Shown here one piece after another: positions 41,656 through 49,482 of a stretch of 49,482 bases of DNA. The notes under the pieces are model-generated. The model was given only the letters and a program-made list of their open reading frames with translations, had not been told where the DNA came from and did no database searches. Source of the stretch: JASJHI01 sp965371355 (GTDB lineage: Bacteria > Actinomycetota > Acidimicrobiia > Acidimicrobiales > Ilumatobacteraceae); contig CBDUYD010000002.1 in the NCBI GenBank assembly GCA_965371355.1, positions 1-49,482 of the forward strand, written 5' to 3'. Position 1 is the stretch's first letter. Each line of letters opens with the position of its first letter. The position numbers and the translations under genes are program-made.

Positions 41656-42780
41656 TCAGCGTTCTGGCAGATACGCCGCAGCATCGTCGGCGCCGGGAAC
41701 GCCGGCAAGACGGGCGAGGCCGATCAGCTCGGCGGCAAGTGCCTCGCGGGGAGGGACATAGCCGGGCTTGGTGCCCTTCGGCACGAGGACCCGCAGCCCC
41801 CTGCGCCGGATTGCGAGTTCCAGTGGCGAGTCGAACGTGAGTGCCTCACCGTCGAGCCCAGCGACGATCGGCTGATCGGCTTCCAGCCGCAGGCGATCGG
41901 CCTCCCAGTGGCGCACACGCCCACCCGTTCTGCCGTCGGCCGCCGTGCCCTCGGCGGCAACGCTGATCCCGAGCTTTCCGGTGTCGAGGCGAACGCGTCG
42001 CCCGTAGTCCGGCGGCCCGGCGAACACATAGGGGTTGTTCGACACGACCGTCATCGCAGTCCGCTCGGCCTGCGCACCCTGCGGCGACTTGAAGCGGATC
42101 GCGGTCCCGTTGTCCTCACCGGCACCCATCTCGCGGATCACCGCGGCGATCGTCTGCTCCTTGTTCTCCCGGTACTCGTCGCGGTGCACCGCCTCGGCAT
42201 ACACCCCGAAGCTGACGTTGTTCAGGAACGGACGGTCACCCGCCAGGCCGTAGTCGATCAGCACCTCCTCGCCGTCCCGGATCGCATCGAGGGCGGCCAG
42301 CGGGTTGTCGCGATCGAGCCCGAGATCGAGGGCGAAGTGGTTCCGTGTCCCGACCGGGACGCAGAAAAACGGCACGTCGCGCTCGATGGCGACTCCGGCG
42401 ACCAGCCCCAGCGAGCCGTCACCACCGGCCGCACCGATCGCATCGGCACCGGTGTCGATCGCGTCTCGGGCGAGCTCGGTGATGTCGTCGCCGCGTTCGA
42501 GCATGACCACCCGGATGCCTGCCTCGCGGGCGGCGTCGGCCAATCCGAGCCGCTCGGCCTTTCCGTCCCCACTCCAGCGGTTCACGATCAACACCGGGTT
42601 CGAGAACTGCGATCGGCGTCGCACGTAGGGCTCGGCCCGCCTGGCCAGCGCGATCAGCTGGCGGCGGAGGAACACCGCGATCAGCGCCGCACCGCCGATG
42701 ATGCCGAGCGCGGTCCGTAACCACCGCCTCCGTTCCACGGGTCGAGCAACGGCGGTGGCGCCAACCTCCGGAGCAGACAT
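41656..42780 (-). CDS. Diacylglycerol kinase-family lipid kinase
   Basis: A 374-residue protein with one N-terminal membrane span (about residues 22-38) and a DAGK catalytic domain: VLIVNRWSGDGKAERLGLAD, the ATP loop AAGGDGSLGLVAGVA (GGDGS at 119-123) and VPVGTRNHFALDLGLD, where the family often has GTxNDFA. It probably phosphorylates a membrane lipid. I start at MSAPEVG; the longer open frame lacks support. Confidence 0.85.
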   Translation of the reverse strand: MSAPEVGATAVARPVERRRWLRTALGIIGGAALIAVFLRRQLIALARRAEPYVRRRSQFSNPVLIVNRWSGDGKAERLGLADAAREAGIRVVMLERGDDITELARDAIDTGADAIGAAGGDGSLGLVAGVAIERDVPFFCVPVGTRNHFALDLGLDRDNPLAALDAIRDGEEVLIDYGLAGDRPFLNNVSFGVYAEAVHRDEYRENKEQTIAAVIREMGAGEDNGTAIRFKSPQGAQAERTAMTVVSNNPYVFAGPPDYGRRVRLDTGKLGISVAAEGTAADGRTGGRVRHWEADRLRLEADQPIVAGLDGEALTFDSPLELAIRRRGLRVLVPKGTKPGYVPPREALAAELIGLARLAGVPGADDAAAYLPER

Positions 42781-42985
42781 GTGGCGCGAGGCTACATCGT
42801 CGTGGTTTGGCCGGCCCAGGTGTGGACACACGTCACGCGGTGACCATCGGGCGAGCGACACGGACGAAGGGTGGCGAACGGGTCGGGAGGTGCTTTCATG
42901 GGATCGGTGAGCTGCGGCGATCGGGCTCGCTTTCCTGCCGGATCGCTCGACGCCGGTCACCACCCTGATCCTCTTCTGGCTGTTC

Positions 42986-43192
42986 GTGCTGCTCGTCATC
43001 GAAGCCGTCGCCCGGCGCCGCCTCGTGCAGTTTCTGGTGACCATCGTGGTGATCGTCGTGTTCGTCGGGATGATCACAACGATCGCGGGCCTCACCGCCT
43101 ACTGCGGATGGCAGATCACGGTGGCGATCTGCTTCGGCGTGATGGCGCTGGTCTTGTCGATCGCCAACCTTCTCGAACTCGTCCGCGACTGA
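42986..43192 (+). CDS. Small hydrophobic protein, start uncertain
   Basis: The frame encodes about two membrane spans (VIVVFVGMITTIAGLTAYCG and VAICFGVMALVLSIANLLEL). The GTG used here falls inside a further hydrophobic stretch (TTLILFWLFVLLVIEAV) that continues upstream in frame to a stop at 42908, with no ATG, GTG or TTG before 42986. An ATG at 42898 (after GGGAGG) lies in another frame. The gene may therefore carry a frameshift near 42910, or use a rare start. Confidence 0.5.
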   Translation: MLLVIEAVARRRLVQFLVTIVVIVVFVGMITTIAGLTAYCGWQITVAICFGVMALVLSIANLLELVRD

Positions 43193-43246
43193 ACCCGGAA
43201 CATCGGCACGTTCGGGGCGACCGCATCCCGGCCTGGGGGATCGATG

Positions 43247-44032
43247 TCAGTAGAGCGCGTCGCCGGAGTCGTCGCCGGGGCTGCGCTCGGCGCGGGCGGC
43301 TTCGTCGGCCAGTCCACGCCGTAGTGCGACCGCGTCCGAGGTCACGGTGACCATCCGGAACCCTGCCGCGACCCGATCGGGGGTGAGTGAGCCGGTCGAG
43401 TGGATGCCGGCGACGACACCTGCGCGCGCGCACGACGACACGATGCGCGCCAACGCCTCGGTGAACGACGCCTGATCATCGTTGTTTCCCGGTGGCAGAC
43501 CGAGGGTGAGCGACAGATCGGCAGGTCCGACGTAGACGGCGTCGATGCCCTCGACGGCGAGGATGTCGTCGAGCGCCTCGATCGCCTGAACGGTCTCGAT
43601 CATCGGGATGACGGCAACGTTGTCCCGCGCCCACTCGACATAGGAACCATCGACTCGCGGGGCCGCTAGCGCCGGCCCGTAGCTGCGAGCGCCGTCGGGT
43701 GTATAGCGACACGCACGCACGACCGCCTCGGCCTCGGCAACCGAGTTGACCATCGGCACGATCACACCGTGGGCGCCGGCGTCGAGCATCTTGCCGATGA
43801 TCCCGGGTTCGTTCCACGGGACCCTGACGATCGGCGACGATCCGCCGAGCAGGATCGCCTGGATCATCGCTACGGCGTCGGAGTACTCGACGGCGCCGTG
43901 CTGGGTGTCGACGCAGACGTAGTCGAACCCGGCGAGAGCGGTGATCTCGGCCGATACCGAACTCGGTATCGTCAGCCACCCACCGAGCGTCGTCTCGCCG
44001 TCGCGCCAGCGTTGACGAAGCGGGGTTGTCAT
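43247..44032 (-). CDS. HpcH/HpaI-family aldolase
   Basis: A 261-residue class II aldolase of the HpcH/HpaI type, which cleaves or forms 4-hydroxy-2-oxo acids with a divalent metal. It has LGGWLTIPSSVSAEI, YVCVDTQHGAVEYSD, RVPWNEPGIIGKMLDAGAHG, VIPMIETVQAIEALDDIL and VYVGPADLSLTLG. The start overlaps the preceding dehydrogenase stop (ATGA), so the two act in one pathway. The true substrate is unknown. Confidence 0.9.
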   Translation of the reverse strand: MTTPLRQRWRDGETTLGGWLTIPSSVSAEITALAGFDYVCVDTQHGAVEYSDAVAMIQAILLGGSSPIVRVPWNEPGIIGKMLDAGAHGVIVPMVNSVAEAEAVVRACRYTPDGARSYGPALAAPRVDGSYVEWARDNVAVIPMIETVQAIEALDDILAVEGIDAVYVGPADLSLTLGLPPGNNDDQASFTEALARIVSSCARAGVVAGIHSTGSLTPDRVAAGFRMVTVTSDAVALRRGLADEAARAERSPGDDSGDALY

Positions 44033-44967
44033 GGTGCCGAGTCTGTCACGATCGACGCCGGTCGGCCCGCGAGCACGGCCATCACGTTGTCGAACGCATC
44101 GGCGAACAGTCGGCGACGGCCGACCAGCGTGCCCGAGGCGACGTGGGGGGTGATGATCACATCGGGCCTGCCGAGGAGGGGGTGCCCGGGCGGCAGCGGC
44201 TCGGGCTCGGTGACATCCAGTGCGGCGCCCGAGATCTGGCCGGAGTCGAGACCGGCGAGCAGCGCTTCCTGGTCGACGAGCGACCCGCGGGCGCAGTTGA
44301 CCAGGTAGACACCCCGCTTCATCCGGGCGATCGACTCCGTCCCGACCAGATGATGCGTCTCGGGTACCGCCGGCGCGTGCAACGAGATCACGTCCGATCG
44401 CTCGATCACCGAGTCGAGGTCGACGAACTCGATCGACTCGAGGCCGGGGGGCGCGGAGGTGATCGCCGGATCGTGGGCGATCACCCGCATCCCGATCGCC
44501 GCGGCGGCCCTCGCGACGCGCTGGCCGATCCTGCCGAGGCCGACGAGGCCGAGGGTCGCGTCGTCGAGTTCGAGCGAGGTCGGCACCGGCTTGGCCCGCT
44601 CCCCCGCATTGGCCCGGGCGCGCAGCGACGGAAGTTCCTTGGTCAACGCGAGGATCAACGCCATCGTGTGTTCCGCGGTCGACACCGTCGGAGCGTCGGG
44701 TGCGTTGCAGACGACCACGCCCGCATCGGTGGCGGCCGCCAGGTCGACGTTGTCGTAGCCGATACCCATCCTCGACACGACCGACAGGTTCGGATAGCGA
44801 GCAAACCGCTCCGCATCCCATCGATGACCGATTCCGATCACCGCCGCAACCGCCTCGGAGAGAGAGTCGTCGGACGGGCCCACGATCGTGGCTCGACCGC
44901 CGACATGATCGACGTTCGCCTCGTCGAGTTGGCGGTCGACATGGACGACGGGGAGCGATGTGGTCAT
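44029..44967 (-). CDS. D-isomer-specific 2-hydroxyacid dehydrogenase
   Basis: A 312-residue NAD-dependent dehydrogenase. It has the Rossmann motif GLVGLGRIGQRVA (from residue 140), NCARGSLVDQEAL with the catalytic Arg, and VIITPHVASGT with the catalytic His. It reduces a 2-oxo acid or the reverse. Coupling with the downstream aldolase suggests degradation of a sugar acid or hydroxy-oxo acid. Confidence 0.9.
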   Translation of the reverse strand: MTTSLPVVHVDRQLDEANVDHVGGRATIVGPSDDSLSEAVAAVIGIGHRWDAERFARYPNLSVVSRMGIGYDNVDLAAATDAGVVVCNAPDAPTVSTAEHTMALILALTKELPSLRARANAGERAKPVPTSLELDDATLGLVGLGRIGQRVARAAAAIGMRVIAHDPAITSAPPGLESIEFVDLDSVIERSDVISLHAPAVPETHHLVGTESIARMKRGVYLVNCARGSLVDQEALLAGLDSGQISGAALDVTEPEPLPPGHPLLGRPDVIITPHVASGTLVGRRRLFADAFDNVMAVLAGRPASIVTDSAP

Positions 44968-45024
44968 GTGTTCAACGTACCGCTGACCGATCGCTCGGCG
45001 CCCGATCGGCTCGGGCTCGAAAGC

Positions 45025-45273
45025 TCAGCTGCCCGACGCTTCTCGGATCGCCTTGGCTGCCGCGACCGTCCAATCGTCGTCGGTGACCCCGGCGAGAACT
45101 CCACACAGTTCGGACGGCGTGATGTCGAGCTTCTCGAGACGCCCAACGACAAAGGCGGCGTAGTAGCTCGCCCAGTTCTCATCACGCACCCCCTTCAGAT
45201 ACACGGTTTGAAACTGGTGATGAGACGATGCAGCGGCGTTGATCGCTGATTCGAGTTCTTCATTTGTGGGCAT
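45025..45273 (-). CDS. Small protein of unknown function downstream of selD
   Basis: An 82-residue soluble helical protein (start MPTNEELESAINAAASSHHQ, with VRDENWASYYAAFVVGRLEK later). No family is recognised. It lies 32 bp downstream of selD on the same strand and could be in the same transcript. Confidence 0.6.
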   Translation of the reverse strand: MPTNEELESAINAAASSHHQFQTVYLKGVRDENWASYYAAFVVGRLEKLDITPSELCGVLAGVTDDDWTVAAAKAIREASGS

Positions 45274-45305
45274 GTGCTGCTCTCCGGAGACGCGTTCGTG
45301 CGAAT

Positions 45306-46346
45306 TTAGCGCAGCCTGGTCGAGCCTTCGCCCGCCGACGTGCGGCCGATGACGGCCGCGGTGTGGCCGGATGCGGAGAGTGCGGCGAGGACCGCAGCGG
45401 ACTCGCCCGGGTCGACGCCGAACACCAGGCCACCCGAGGTCTGGGCATCGGCCAGAAGCAGCTGGTGCAGTTCGTCGTGCCGGCCCGGATCGAGCAGCGT
45501 CCTGCCCCATTCGAGATTGCGACGGCTGCCACCGGGCATGATCCCGTCCCGGGCGAGTTCGACGGCGCCGGGAAGGAACGGAATCGCGTCGAACTCGAGT
45601 GTGACCGACACCGCAGACTCCTGCGCCATCCGACCGAGATGCCCCAGCAGACCGAAACCGGTCACGTCCGTGCAGCCGGTCGCGCCGCTCCCCAGGGCCA
45701 ACCGGGCACCGACATCGTTGAGCCGTAGCATCGAATCGATCGCCGCTTCGGTGACGTCCGGCGATGCCGCGTCGGCCTTGATGGCCGTGGTGATCACGCC
45801 GACACCCAGAGGCTTGGTGAGAATGATGTCTTGACCTGGCTGCAACCCGGCATTTGTGAGGATGCGGTCGGGATGCACCTCGCCGGTCACCGACAGGCCG
45901 TACTTCGGCTCGGGATCGTCGATCGTGTGGCCGCCGACGATGACGAAGTCTCCGGCCGTGGCGACGTCCTGCCCTCCAGCGAGCACATCGCTGAGCATCG
46001 AGATCGGCAGCGCGTCGGTGTTCCATCCGACCAGGTTCAGTGCGAAGAGCGGGCGGCCCCCCATCGCATAGACGTCGGACACACTGTTCGCCGCGGCCAC
46101 CCGGCCCCATGTGCGGGCGTCGTCGACGACCGGCGTGATGAAGTCGGCGGTCGACACGAGCGCTCGCTCGTCGTCGAGCTTCCAGACGGCGGCATCGTCG
46201 CCCGTCTCGGGCCCGACGAGCAACGCGTCGGGGTGTGAAGAATGAAGATGGCGCACGACCTGCGCCAGCTCGCCTGGAGCGAGCTTGCAGCCTCAACCCG
46301 CGCCGTGGCTGAACTGCGTCAGGCGTGCTGCGCTGTCGTCACCCAT
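45306..46346 (-). CDS. selD: Selenophosphate synthetase SelD, itself a selenoprotein
   Basis: SelD makes selenophosphate from selenide and ATP, the Se donor for Sec and Se-tRNA. The frame starts MGDDSAARLTQFSHGAG, then TGA (46293-46295, residue 18), then GCKLAPGELAQVVRHLHSSH, so the active-site motif reads G-U-G-C-K. This is the known Sec/Cys position of SelD. The rest is classical: LLVGPETGDDAAVWKLDD, FITPVVDDARTWGRVAAANS, SDVYAMGGRPLFALN and GGHTIDDPEPKYGLSVTG. A gene caller that stops at TGA would start at the GTG of 46256 and lose the catalytic end. At 346 residues it is full length. It is strong evidence that this genome decodes UGA as Sec. Confidence 0.95.
46267..46285 (-). promoter_or_regulatory. 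Candidate SECIS hairpin in selD
   Basis: The mRNA can form AGCTCGC-TCCAG-GCGAGCT, seven perfect pairs with a five-base loop, starting seven bases after the Sec TGA. An alternative fold, CCAG-GCGAG-CTGG with extra outer pairs, gives a loop starting with G about 19 bases after the TGA. That fits the bacterial SECIS pattern better. Which fold is used cannot be told by eye. Confidence 0.55.
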
Positions 46347-46430
46347 CGGGCCCCCTCGATCGCGGTCGGAACAGAGCAGGCTACTGCCGGGCTTCTCTGC
46401 GCGTGTCGGCACCGAGCAACCCGCGGGACC

Positions 46431-46805
46431 ATGATTGAACACATGACAGATGCCCAGGATCTCCAACCTCAGTCGAACCGGCAACGACAGCTCGAAGAAC
46501 ACGCCTACCGGATGTTGGCCGCCGGCGCCGTCCTGCTGATCGCGGTCGGGACGGTGGTCTTCAGCTGGCTCGAGGACTGGAGCATCGTCGACTCGTTCTA
46601 TTTCAGCGTCGTCACAGCGACGACCGTCGGCTTCGGGGATCTCACGCCCGACACCGACGGCGCGAAGTTGTTCACGGTCCTCTACATCGTCTTCGGGATC
46701 TCGATCATCACGACCTTCCTCAATCTGAGGCTCAAGCGGCGCTCGATCATCAGGGTGCAATCGCATTCCGACCGCGGAGCCGGAAATCCCGCCGAATCCG
46801 GCTAG
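46431..46805 (+). CDS. Two-span potassium channel
   Basis: A 124-residue ion channel with two membrane spans (about residues 28-46 and 76-96), a pore helix and the selectivity filter TTVGFGD (residues 64-70). No regulatory domain follows; the C-terminus is a short basic tail. A second ATG four codons in (MTDAQDL) is an equally possible start. It is divergent from selD. Confidence 0.88.
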   Translation: MIEHMTDAQDLQPQSNRQRQLEEHAYRMLAAGAVLLIAVGTVVFSWLEDWSIVDSFYFSVVTATTVGFGDLTPDTDGAKLFTVLYIVFGISIITTFLNLRLKRRSIIRVQSHSDRGAGNPAESG

Positions 46806-46855
46806 CCGTTCCGGTGGTTCCAAGCCCATGATCGTGTCCGGAAGGATGGTCGATC

Positions 46856-48226
46856 ATGACAGTGCACAAGACCCCCGACGAACGTCACGCCGACGGCAAG
46901 GCGCTGCGCAAGGAGGTGAAGCGGTCGAGCCACGGCGACTGGTCGCCGGCGGCCGACCGGCCCGACCCGGTCGCCGTGATCACCGGTCAGGACGCCAATC
47001 GGTTGCAGCCGCTGGTGCCGATCCGCCACGGGCGGATGTCGGAGTCGGCCTTCGCCTTCTACCGCGGCGGCGCCAAGATCATGGCCGGCGACCTGTCGTC
47101 AACACACTCAACGGGTCTCGACGCGCAGCTCTGCGGTGACGCACATCTGGCGAACTTCGGATCGTACGCATCACCGGACCGACGCCAGGTCTTCGACGTC
47201 AACGATTTCGACGAGACCCTCCCCGGACCCTGGGAGTGGGATCTCAAACGACTGGCGACGAGCTTCGTGCTGGCCGGACGCGAGAACGGCTTCGACGAGT
47301 CGGCGATCACCTCGGCAACCACGCGGTCGGTGTCGGGCTACCGGCAGGCGATGGCCGAGTTCGCAGGCGAACGAACGCTCGGCATCTGGTACGCACAGGC
47401 GACACTCGACGAGATCGCCGCCTCGGCCCCGAAGAAGAAGGACCGCAAGTTGGTCACGAAGGGGGCCACGAAGTTCCGCTCGAAGGACAGCCTCAAAGCG
47501 CTGTCGAAGCTCGCAGAACACGTCGACGGCAAGTTCCGCATCAAGAGCGAGCCGCCCCTGCTCGTGCCGCTGCGCGACCTCGACGAATCGGTGAAGCCGG
47601 AGCAGCTCCGCGAGATGGTGACCGACAGCCTCGACAGCTACCGCCACACGCTGGCCGACAACCGCAGGGTGCTCTTCGACAGGTTCGAGCTCGTCGACAT
47701 CGCGCTCAAGGTGGTCGGGGTCGGCAGCGTCGGCACCCGTTGCATGATCGTGCTCTTCCAGGGTCGCGACCAGGACGATCCGCTGTTTCTCCAGATCAAG
47801 GAGGCCGAGGCATCGGTGCTCCAAGACCACCTGCCGAAGAGCCTGTATTCCGCGCCCGGGCAGCGCGTGGTCGCCGGCCAGCGTCTGATGCAGGCGTCGA
47901 GTGACATCTTCCTCGGCTGGGAGACCCTGCCTCAGAAACATCATTTCTACTGGCGCCAGTTCCACGACATGAAGGGCTCGGCCGACGTCGAAGGGATGAA
48001 GCCCGCACTCATGGGGCAATATGCGGCGCTGTGCGGCCAGACGTTGGCGCACGCCCACGCCCGGTCCGGCGACCCGATCGCGATCGCCGGCTACCTCGGC
48101 TCGGGCGACGTGTTCGACCGCGCCGTGACCAAGTTCGCGTTCACCTACGCCGACCAGAACAACCGCGACTACGAAGCGTTCGTCAAGGCGATCAAGTCGG
48201 GCAAGATCGAGGCGAGCGAGGGCTGA
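46856..48226 (+). CDS. DUF2252-family protein
   Basis: A 456-residue cytosolic protein of the DUF2252 family, whose fold is thought to be kinase-like. Motifs: RMSESAFAFYRGGAKIMAGD, QLCGDAHLANFGSYASPDR, FDVNDFDETLPGPWEWDLKR and, near the end, YLGSGDVFDRAVTKFAFTYA. The biochemical role is not established. GAAGGA precedes the ATG. Confidence 0.88.
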   Translation: MTVHKTPDERHADGKALRKEVKRSSHGDWSPAADRPDPVAVITGQDANRLQPLVPIRHGRMSESAFAFYRGGAKIMAGDLSSTHSTGLDAQLCGDAHLANFGSYASPDRRQVFDVNDFDETLPGPWEWDLKRLATSFVLAGRENGFDESAITSATTRSVSGYRQAMAEFAGERTLGIWYAQATLDEIAASAPKKKDRKLVTKGATKFRSKDSLKALSKLAEHVDGKFRIKSEPPLLVPLRDLDESVKPEQLREMVTDSLDSYRHTLADNRRVLFDRFELVDIALKVVGVGSVGTRCMIVLFQGRDQDDPLFLQIKEAEASVLQDHLPKSLYSAPGQRVVAGQRLMQASSDIFLGWETLPQKHHFYWRQFHDMKGSADVEGMKPALMGQYAALCGQTLAHAHARSGDPIAIAGYLGSGDVFDRAVTKFAFTYADQNNRDYEAFVKAIKSGKIEASEG

Positions 48227-48458
48227 ACTCCAGCTGCCCCATCCGGTGAGGACCATGGCGGACAACTCGAAATTGAGCACGAGCCACTCATCGACGCCAG
48301 GACGATGGCCGACCCGGCCAGAGGCGAAGCATCCCGGAATCATGCCGATTCCGGATAGAGCTCTGCGTCACCGGCGAATACGGTCACCGGTAGACAAGAA
48401 GTGAATATCGCGATATGGCCTCTGTTGGCGTGTCGCGCAGTGGACGAAACGAGGGGCT
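48227..48458. other. Intergenic region before the sulfatase
   Basis: About 230 bp without a convincing coding frame. A GAGGGG ribosome-binding site precedes the sulfatase ATG; a promoter is expected here but not resolved. Confidence 0.4.
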
Positions 48459-49482
48459 ATGGCCGACAAGAAGCTGAACATCCTGATGATCATGGGTGAC
48501 GACATCGGGTACGCAAACATCAGCGCGTACACCCACGGTGTCATGGGTTACCAGACGCCGAACATCGATCGCATCGCGAAGGAAGGCATGATGTTCACCG
48601 ATTTCTACGGTGAACAGAGTTGTACCGCCGGCCGCGCGTCGTTCATCACCGGCCAGAGCGTTTACCGGACCGGGCTGAGCAAGGTCGGCATGCCCGGGGC
48701 CAAGATGGGGATCAGCGCCGAAGACCCGACCATCGCGACCCTGATGAAGGAGCACGGCTATCTGACCGGCCAGTTCGGCAAGAACCATGTCGGCGACCGC
48801 AACGAGTACCTGCCGACCGTCCATGGCTTCGACGAGTTCTTCGGGCTCCTGTATCACCTCAATGCGATGGAAGGGCCGGAAAACCCCGACTACCCGCCGG
48901 CCGACCTGTATCCGGATTTCCTCGGGACGTACGGTCCTCGAAACGTCCTTCATACCTGGGCCACCGACACCGACGACGAGACCGTGGACCCCCGCTTCGG
49001 CAAGGTCGGCAAGCAGAAGATCAAGGACGCCGGGGCACTGCCCCCAGAGCGGATGAAGACCTTCGACAACGAGGTCAACGAAAAGTCGATCGATTTCATC
49101 GAACGCGCCGTCGAGGCGGACAAGCCGTTCTTCGTGTGGCACAACTCGAGCTGCATGCACGAATTCAGCCACATCACCGATGAGATCAAGGGTCAAGCAG
49201 GCCTCTGGCAGTCCGAGTACCACGACCGCATGGTCGAACACGACAAGCAGGTCGGCGAGTTGCTCCAGAAGCTCGACGATCTGGGAATCGCCGACGACAC
49301 CGTCGTTGTTTACACCACCGACAACGGAGCGATGATCAACTCGAAGCCCGATGGCTCGACCACGCCATTCCGCAGCGAAAAGGTCACATCATGGGAAGGT
49401 GGTTTCCGGATTCCGGCGATCGTTCGTTGGCCGAACGTCGTCGAGGCCGGATCGATCTCCAACGAAATCTTCAGCCTGCACG
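48459..49482 (+). CDS. Sulfatase (arylsulfatase family), truncated by the window edge
   Basis: The first 341 residues of a sulfatase. The N-terminal metal site is LMIMGDDIGYANIS, and the formylglycine motif is C55-T-A-G-R (GEQSCTAGRASFITGQ). Later come FGKNHVGDRNEYLPT and YTTDNGAMINSKPDG with further metal and sulfate ligands. The frame is open to the last base, so the C-terminus lies outside. There is no signal peptide at this start. CTAGR rather than the more common CxPxR is an accepted variant. A formylglycine-generating enzyme is expected elsewhere. Confidence 0.9.
   Translation, partial: MADKKLNILMIMGDDIGYANISAYTHGVMGYQTPNIDRIAKEGMMFTDFYGEQSCTAGRASFITGQSVYRTGLSKVGMPGAKMGISAEDPTIATLMKEHGYLTGQFGKNHVGDRNEYLPTVHGFDEFFGLLYHLNAMEGPENPDYPPADLYPDFLGTYGPRNVLHTWATDTDDETVDPRFGKVGKQKIKDAGALPPERMKTFDNEVNEKSIDFIERAVEADKPFFVWHNSSCMHEFSHITDEIKGQAGLWQSEYHDRMVEHDKQVGELLQKLDDLGIADDTVVVYTTDNGAMINSKPDGSTTPFRSEKVTSWEGGFRIPAIVRWPNVVEAGSISNEIFSLH

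Noticed and set aside
46347..46430. tRNA-Sec gene next to selD
   Set aside because: I looked for a long tRNA with a UCA anticodon and paired arms in the short gap on both strands and saw none.

Overview
The window looks like chromosome of a high-GC, H2-oxidising actinobacterium. Gene density is high, ATGA/GTGA/TTGA stop-start overlaps are common, and GTG or TTG starts are frequent. An order such as the Acidimicrobiales is plausible, but that is inference. Left to right: a frameshifted DUF3179 remnant (10-191); a peptide ABC transporter operon on the minus strand (353-6007); remnants of a carbon-fixation neighbourhood (a GAPDH C-terminal fragment, a CbbY-type phosphatase with no normal start codon, and a NagD-type phosphatase; 6162-8190); a [NiFe]-hydrogenase island (8314-31042); an intact DUF3179 lipoprotein gene (31363-32460) matching the left-edge remnant; a nickel-pincer operon larE-larB-larC; then housekeeping and accessory genes (catalase, GH15 hydrolase, NAD(P)HX epimerase, two lipoproteins, a VapBC module, a lipid kinase, an aldolase and a dehydrogenase, selD, a K+ channel, a DUF2252 protein and a partial sulfatase).

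The hydrogenase island has four main transcription units. (1) A nine-gene minus-strand operon runs from the small and large subunits through a degenerate protease-like protein, a NifU-type Fe-S protein, an unknown, the maturation protease, a TPR protein, an unknown and a BirA-like protein (21664 down to 13993). (2) A divergent plus-strand operon holds three tiny single-span membrane proteins, a winged-helix protein with a Cys/His tail, a PadR regulator, a CooC-type ATPase, HypC, an SIS-HypC fusion, an SIS protein, HypD and HypE (21851-28016), followed by a second PadR gene and a flavin reductase-like gene. (3) A plus-strand set has two more tiny membrane proteins, a DUF1059 protein and a membrane protein built of two 251-residue repeats sharing a 451-bp apparently identical stretch (11576-13960). 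(4) A minus-strand pair of CooC-type ATPases lies at 29535-31042. HypF and another CooC-type ATPase sit at the left. I find HypC, D, E and F but no HypA or HypB. The four CooC-like ATPases may carry out nickel insertion here.

The strongest unusual signal is in the CooC-type gene at 29535-30272. It is read as two ORFs separated by two in-frame TGA codons. There is no frameshift. The TGAs fall at residues 107 and 109, exactly where the neighbouring paralog has its C107-x-C109 metal-binding motif. A perfect 7-bp hairpin with a small loop follows at SECIS distance. The same window encodes SelD, itself interrupted by one TGA at the classical Sec position (G-U-G-C-K), so this genome very probably decodes UGA as selenocysteine. 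I therefore read the gene as a U-x-U selenoprotein CooC/MinD-type ATPase in a hydrogenase locus. I know of no earlier description.

Functional reading: the hydrogenase lacks a Tat signal, so it is probably cytoplasmic. It may be attached to the membrane by the small anchors. It is matured by HypCDEF plus CooC-type ATPases and a C-terminal protease, and is probably controlled by PadR-type repressors at a 16-bp motif shared by the two divergent promoter regions. All assignments come from reading sequence only; no database search was run.
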